A stretch of DNA of 21,713 bases, taken from Silene noctiflora. Lineage: Eukaryota; Streptophyta; Magnoliopsida; Caryophyllales; Caryophyllaceae. The stretch lies in NCBI GenBank assembly GCA_009801015.1, contig VHZZ01015739.1:15100-36812 (forward strand), given 5' to 3'. The position numbers and the translations under genes are program-made. The notes beneath the pieces were generated by a model. The model ran no database searches. It was not told the origin of the DNA and saw nothing but the letters and a program-made list of their open reading frames with translations. Positions 16,593 through 21,713 of this stretch are shown piece after piece; positions within the stretch are counted from its first letter, which is position 1, and the number at the start of each line of letters is the position of its first letter.

Positions 16593-17979
16593 CATAACAC
16601 TAACATCAAAACTCCTCTAATGACATTCCAAAAACTCCATTGTTGTACTTTGTCACTTGGATTTAAGCTTTCTACTTCATTTCTTCTTCTTAATCTTCAC
16701 TAATTAACCAAAGTAAGTGATGGAGGGCTAAGTCATCACTCCCTATCAAACAATATTTATAAATCCAACGAACAACTAGCAAGTGGTAACTCGGAGTCGA
16801 TCCATGGGACGGTGTGTTTTGGGCTCTAAGTCTATCTATCTCAATTTATGCAAGTGTTACAATGATTGGGGTTTTTGGGTTTAGTTTAATCTAATGAAAG
16901 CATGTAAATAGCAATAATTAAATCAACAAGAAGCAAGTAAATAGAGATGTAAACAAATGAAATAACAAACACTAGGGTGTCATGGGTTCATAGGGGAAAC
17001 ATGGTATGATCGTGGTAATGAATCCGGTAAATAATTATGGTTGTGTTGGGATCGAGTTGATTTATGTCTTACAATCCCTTGAGAGATTAGGTCCCGGAGC
17101 CGAGCTTAAAGCTTTACAATACCACTTCATTCTCCCTATTCAACTATATGCATGGTCTAACAATCCTTGAGTTGGTTTATGTCTTACAAGTCTTGTGGAA
17201 AAGATAGAGAATCATGCTAGGTTCTCAATCTCGCTTTTCATCAAACATAACATGTGCATAAGTGAAAACACAACATTCAACCATTCATATGAACTCATCA
17301 AGTATAGATCTAAACCCATGGTTACTCCCCTAATCTCCCACTAACCCTAGCAACAAAACTACTCATTATATATCATGATTAGAATGTTAACAATGTTGTC
17401 ATCCATCATAACATAAACAAACATGATGATTAAGCAAGGTCTTAAGCAAAGGATTAACAAGTAAATGAAAAGGTATTAAGAGATTATACCAGTAATAAAG
17501 GAAAGGAAGGAGTTCTTGACTAAAGATGAAGACTTGTCACTTAGTCTTCAATACAAAACCTAAGAAACCCAAATGTAAACAATTGAAGAAGTAAATTGAA
17601 AGAACAATATTGAAAGTTTGATTATTGAAAGATTGAAGTAAATTGACAGAAGATTAAAGTCTAATCTAATATAATCTAATCTAAAGGCTTAACGTAAACT
17701 AAGGAGGCTTAATATAATATAAGGAGCTTAATCTCCAAATTATTACAAATGAGGTATATATAGAAGCTACAAGATTGGGTTGATAGGAGGTTAAATGAAG
17801 ATTAGGCCCCTTAAGGAAGGCCAAAGATTTTCTATAGTCAGATCATCCCGTGGGAGTCCTTTCTTGAAAGAAGATCACTCTGCCGGACAAAAAGCTCGAG
17901 CTCTGGGGAACTCGTGCGAGTTGGGCTGGGACTCGTGCGAGTTGGGCACGACTCGTGCAATTTGAGAATTAAGGCTGAT
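16593..17979 (+). other. Noncoding 3' region of a Tat/Athila-like element
   Basis: There is no coding region. Phrases such as AAGTGGTAACTCGGAGTCGATCCATGGG, CACTAGGGTGTCATGGGTTCATAGGGG and the repeated GTTGATTTATGTCTTACAA / GTTGGTTTATGTCTTACAA (about 17055 and 17173) look like the long untranslated tail between pol and the 3' LTR of Tat/Ogre-type Ty3/gypsy elements. This is an impression from memory of such tails, not an alignment. It is followed by a short CTCGTGCGAG array and then an LTR start, consistent with that order. TATATATAG at 17755-17763 is an isolated TATA-like word. Confidence 0.4.
17909..17966 (+). repeat. Tandem near-palindromes AACTCGTGCGAGTT (three copies)
   Basis: ACTCGTGCGAGTTGGGC occurs at 17910 and 17931, and a decayed ACTCGTGCAATTTGAG at 17951, a period of 20-21 bases. 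Each core CTCGTGCGAG is palindromic except at the centre. Confidence 0.75.
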
Positions 17980-18089
17980 TGATAAGTATATTTTATATAT
18001 GATTTTACCTCTCATATTAGCTCGGTTTTACTTGATATTTGCACTTTTATTTGTGTTTATTTGAGCTAATCTCGTGTTTTAGTTGTTTT
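17980..18089 (+). mobile_element. LTR start of a Tat/Athila-like element, interrupted by LTR A2
   Basis: TGATAAGTATATTTTATATATG begins here, a start typical of Tat/Athila LTRs as I recall them, with AGCTCGG and ATCTCGTGTTTTAG following. After 110 bases it is cut by the TGTAATACCC start of LTR A2, so A2 is the younger insertion. Confidence 0.45.
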
Positions 18090-20439
18090 TGTAATACCCT
18101 GTATTTTAGCGATGGTCAAGACAAGTCGAACTACGTCTTTATAAATGTATTTCAAAATGAATTGTTTATTTAAGCCGCTTTATATATAAATTATTACTAC
18201 TTCGTAAATCACATTTCAATAGTTGTTCGTATTTTATAATTATTTCGTAAAATGATATTCTTTCATATTTATCGATTTATAATATTTAATTCATAATTAA
18301 TTTTATTTACTTCTTATTCNANAGTTAATATTCCTAATTATATTTTTTTATTATTTTATTTTAATTATGATATTAATAATATACATATATACAATTACAT
18401 TTAATTATTCATTTTTTTTACGTACTTTAATATTTGGAACGATGTTTAGTGAAACGACAATCGATAAATTAGGATTATGATAATTATCCAATTAATTATC
18501 TTCGTTGTATGCATGTATTGGATTATGATGCTTTTAGTTTCAGTGCACCTCGTTTTCATTAACATACTAAAGACGATGGACCTCGTAATCAAGGGATTCG
18601 TTTAACCTTTTAACTCAACAACCCCACCTACGTACCCGTGAAATAACTCACCAACCATACAACCCTCTCATTATTACACCTACCCAAATCCTTAACACTT
18701 CCTACACCAGCTCAGCCGCCTTGCTTACACACCTATTGGAGGTTGCCAGAGCCTAACGTCCACCATTTCCCTGACTAAACCAGGTAACACGAACAGTCCT
18801 CGTTTCTTGTAGTCGTTGTTTATGTGACCATCGACCTAGGTTAGGAAGCCACCCATAAACCGTGCTCAGGGGGCGGGTTAGTATGGACACTAGAGTCCTT
18901 GACCTGACCCTCATTGGCTGTAGTGGGTGTCTGTGGTGGTGGCTAGGGTGGTTGTCGACAAGCTATGCAGCGGGTATGTTTTCTGGGTAAACAGGGGAGT
19001 CTAACTCTGGGCCTGTTTGAGACACAAACTAGTGGATGCCTAGACCTGGGAATTGGGTGGTTTGGTTCTGGGCTGGAGTCGACCACAGTGGTGGTCGTAT
19101 GGTGGTCAGAGGAAGGGTTGTGTGAGCGGTGGCCGGAGAGTAAACATAAATAGGGGGAAAAGGAAGGGAGAACAGAGTAGTTTTAGGATGAGTTTCGTGC
19201 AGTGGTTAATGGTCCTTGGATCTCGGTTGTGTTCGTCGTGGAAAGGCGACGCTGATGGTGTAGGTAAGGTGGCCGTCGGTGGTGTTTGGTGCTGTCGTCG
19301 CCAGAATGTCGCGTAATGCATTCCTGTTGCTGTCGGTATTGTCATAAGTTAGGTACAGGTTGGGTGGTTTGGCTGGGTCCGTCGGCGTGAGGTGGTGAGT
19401 ATGGTGGTCTCACCGTGGGCTAGCGTTGACCACGGTGGTGCTGGGTGGTGGTGGTATTCGTGAGAGGGAGTGTTGTGTCGTGGGTTTAGGGCAGTAGTTT
19501 AGGCCGTGTTCTGGTGGGTGTTGAGGCAGGTGGTGATGGTGGTTGTGTTGGTGGTAGCAAGGTGGGCAGGTTGGTGGTGGAGGTAGTTGTAGTGGTGGCA
19601 TGTGGTGGCGGCGGTGAGCGTAGAAAAGGGGATTGTCGGTCACGGTTTTTGAGTTTTGATTTGAGTGTTTGTATCTTGTTAAGACGAGACTCTTTGGGTG
19701 TTTGGGTGTTTGGTTTGTGTCTTGTGTCGGGTTTGGTTATTTGCTCACATGTTGGGTTTACGTAACTACCGCTTTGGTTTATATAATTAGTTTATATATA
19801 TTAACTAATAATTATACATACTTCATTATAATATCTAACCTTAATTGTTTAATAATATTCGTAGTTGATCATAATCAGTTATGGATAATTAAGACGGACT
19901 TAATTTACGTAATTTTACGTATGCTTATGATGTAATATTATAATTAATAAATTTGATTAAGTTATGTTAGTAATTGATTCGGTTAGTTATCGAGTTTAAT
20001 TAATGNAACTACGTGATATATAATTAACAGATTATAATATATAATAAATAATTCACATGATGTGAATAGTAATCGTAGATTATTATTAATTGTTTTAGGT
20101 GACTGTATGGAGCGGAATACTTCTAATTATTGTTGGATTTGCTAAACGAATATCGCTGACCTACGAGGTAGGATAATTCGATTTGTCATCTCGTTTCTTA
20201 TTCTATCTGGAAACTATGTCTCTTTGGATAATTTAATCTGTCATCCTGTTTGTTCATTCTGTTTGGATGATATGTCTCGTTGGATGATTTATGATGTGAA
20301 TTTATGGCATGTTGAAATATCATATTCATAAGTCTGGCGTATGCATTTGTTATCGGTTTGGATATGGTTTGAGTTATGATATGGTATGGCATTCATGGCA
20401 TATGCATTTTTGTCGGTGTTGTAGATGGTGATGATGATA

Positions 20440-20578
20440 AAGGCCCAGGCTGGCGCTGCAATTACAGGCGCGTAGTGATTGCAGGCTTGTCTCTGGATAA
20501 CCTCAGGTTTCATCCTGGTTAAGGCCCGGGCTGGTTCTGCAGACCTGTCTCCGGATAACCTCAGTTGTTATGCCGGTT
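20440..20578 (+). repeat. Tandem duplication inside LTR A2
   Basis: AAGGCCCAGGCTGG..GGATAACCTCAGG..CCTGGTT is followed at once by AAGGCCCGGGCTGG..GGATAACCTCAG..GCCGGTT. LTR A1 has only one version (about 3990-4050). The second copy is shorter by about 20 bases. Confidence 0.7.
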
Positions 20579-20672
20579 TCTCGATGACGATCGAGGTTTA
20601 CCTTGGCCTAGGGAATGGCGAGGTGGGAGTTTCGGGATGTGATCACGGGAGTATTGGAGGTGTGTGGTGTCA

Positions 20673-20688
20673 GATGCGGAGGTGCATC
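20673..20688 (+). repeat. Conserved GATGC/GCATC hairpin, LTR A2
   Basis: Identical stem, loop (GGAGGT) and AGTTGCA flank to 4143-4158 in LTR A1. Confidence 0.6.
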
Positions 20689-21088
20689 AGTTGCACAGTC
20701 TCATGTGCATTTGTTAATGTTTTATTGTTATTTTATTATCCTACTCAACTGCGAGGTTGACCATGTATTCGTTTAACACCTGTGATGATCCGTAATGGGG
20801 AGCAGATTGACAGGAACTGGCGGATCCACTTATAGCATGGGATGGCGTGAGGACTTGGAAGACCGGCTTAGAACTAGATCACATATTTAGAAGTCTTCNG
20901 TTGTAATTTTAGTTCTATTGTTTTAGTTTTATGAGAATTTTAAGTTGTAACAAACTTTATGATTTAATTAAAGTACGTTGGTTGTTTGTCTTTGTTATTC
21001 ACTACCTTGGGAAACCGAGATGGTAACAGTCCTATTTATTCAGGAATGTCTTGATAAAGGCTCTTGAATAAATGGGGGTGTTACGAAG

Positions 21089-21100
21089 TGGTATCAGAGC
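21089..21100 (+). promoter_or_regulatory. Primer-binding site (tRNA-iMet) of element A2
   Basis: TGGTATCAGAGC, unmutated, three bases after the LTR end. The element reads rightwards out of the window. Confidence 0.92.
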
Positions 21101-21713
21101 GAACGATCCTCAGGCCTAAAACGAATGAATGAAAATGAACGTAGGAATAGTCAAATAAAATGAACCCCGGGATAGAAACTGTTAGGAGCCCCAAAGAGGA
21201 ATGGGATGAGTTAGGGGCGCCCTCACACTAAACCATGGGCCATTTCAGTTCTGACTCGGGAACTCAATGAGAGTAACTGAAGAGTGGGGTAGTTTATGTA
21301 TTGATCTGATGTAGTGTCGTACTAACTTTTCTGCGGGGAATGAAGGAGCAAGGTAAGTAAATTGGATGTGTATTGCTTGACCCATGGCTAGAATAATGTG
21401 CTCATATGATTGGTTTTTGATATAATGATGAATGCTAAGAATGGTTATGTGATTACCCGATTATGTGTGCGGTAGAACCATGTTTAGAGATATTCGGTTA
21501 TGTGATCCCTGGGCCCTTAGGTAGTATGATGAAGTTGGATAATAGGTAGAGTAAGATATGGTGAGAAGCATTATTTCCTTGTATGTTCTCCTTCTATCAA
21601 GTTGTGATTTAGCATGTAAGGAATAGGTCATAAGGGATACTTAGATGCGTATTCAAGTAAGGGTAGATTAGTATGGGTATTGTGCTTATAAGAGTCGGTG
21701 ATTTGGGAAAAGG
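21101..21713 (+). other. Leader of element A2, cut by the window end
   Basis: It begins GAACGATCCT like the A1 leader and keeps the block at 21173-21192 (TAGAAACTGT...AGCCCC). An ATG at 21340 is followed by GTAAGT at 21353. No gag is reached before the end of the window. Confidence 0.6.

Larger units (their letters stand above)
18090..21085 (+). mobile_element. LTR A2: Ty3/gypsy-type 5' LTR (about 3.0 kb)
   Basis: It starts TGTAATACCCTGTATTTTAG and ends AATGGGGGTGTTACG, three bases before a primer site. The final base is G instead of the A of A1 and A3. The first 60 bases and the 3' half match A1; the part between (about 18160-18780) is different DNA, including a C-rich stretch (18603-18790), followed by a G/T-rich stretch (18900-19760). 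Ns lie at 18320, 18322, 20006 and 20899. The ORFs of 60-90 codons inside follow GGT/ACC-rich composition and are not credible genes. The element continues past the window. Confidence 0.8.

Noticed and set aside
19053..19765. Several overlapping 60-90 codon ORFs on both strands
   Set aside because: All come from GGT/ACC-rich composition in LTR A2; six-frame openness of this kind is a composition effect.
20198..20513. Minus-strand ORFs of 64 and 74 codons
   Set aside because: They overlap in different frames inside LTR A2 and have no recognisable motif.
18090..21085. LTR A2 as the 3' LTR of element A1
   Set aside because: It is followed by its own primer site and leader, differs from A1 in length and whole segments, and sits in a different target sequence, so it belongs to another insertion.

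Overview
The window looks like plant nuclear DNA: AT-rich, low gene density, with nested LTR retrotransposons from end to end. Three plus-strand primer-binding sites and one minus-strand site match the 3' end of plant initiator-methionine tRNA. A chromodomain-ended pol remnant abuts a polypurine tract and an LTR, and there is a Ty1/copia gag remnant. I see no intact host gene, no tRNA or rRNA gene and no CRISPR array. Six N bases (1614, 10447, 18320, 18322, 20006, 20899) mark unresolved consensus positions. A large-genome flowering plant is the safest guess; a Caryophyllales-like origin is only an impression.

Three element families can be tracked by eye. Family A (Ty3/gypsy-like, LTR begins TGTAATACC and ends GGGGGTGTTAC[A/G]) is present as LTR A1 (2019-4555), a 3' fragment A3 (about 11506-11965) and LTR A2 (18090-21085). 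Each is followed three bases later by a primer-binding site. Family B (chromovirus, Tekay/Del-like) is present as LTR B0 (1-1757, cut by the window start), LTR B1 (12749 to about 13930) and LTR B2 (14217 to about 16592). Between B1 and B2 lie only the chromodomain end of pol and the polypurine tract. The third family is Ty1/copia on the minus strand: a gag fragment (1758-2018), an LTR with primer site (9564-10800) and a second partial LTR (about 10820-11505). A Tat/Athila-like 3' region and LTR start (16593-18089) are interrupted by A2.

Layout from left to right: B0 LTR end; copia gag remnant; A1 LTR with primer site, leader and one broken ORF of unknown function (5348-5989); AT-rich DNA without genes (5990-9563) that includes the leader of a minus-strand copia element; its LTR plus a second partial LTR; A3 LTR end and leader; the collapsed chromovirus B1-chromodomain-B2; Tat-like tail; A2 LTR with primer site and leader, running off the right edge.

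The most interesting structure is inside the LTRs. Family B LTRs carry a variable tandem array of CCGG-rich palindromes (one unit in B1, four in B2). They also carry neighbouring hairpins whose loop is conserved (AAC[G/T]TTTA in B2, TGCTGCT-type in B0) while the stems differ and still pair. Family A LTRs carry a conserved GATGC/GCATC hairpin, and A1 has a strong G-quadruplex motif. The A1 ORF encodes a protein with a SUMO-interaction-like motif. These are inferences from reading the sequence; no alignments or searches were run.
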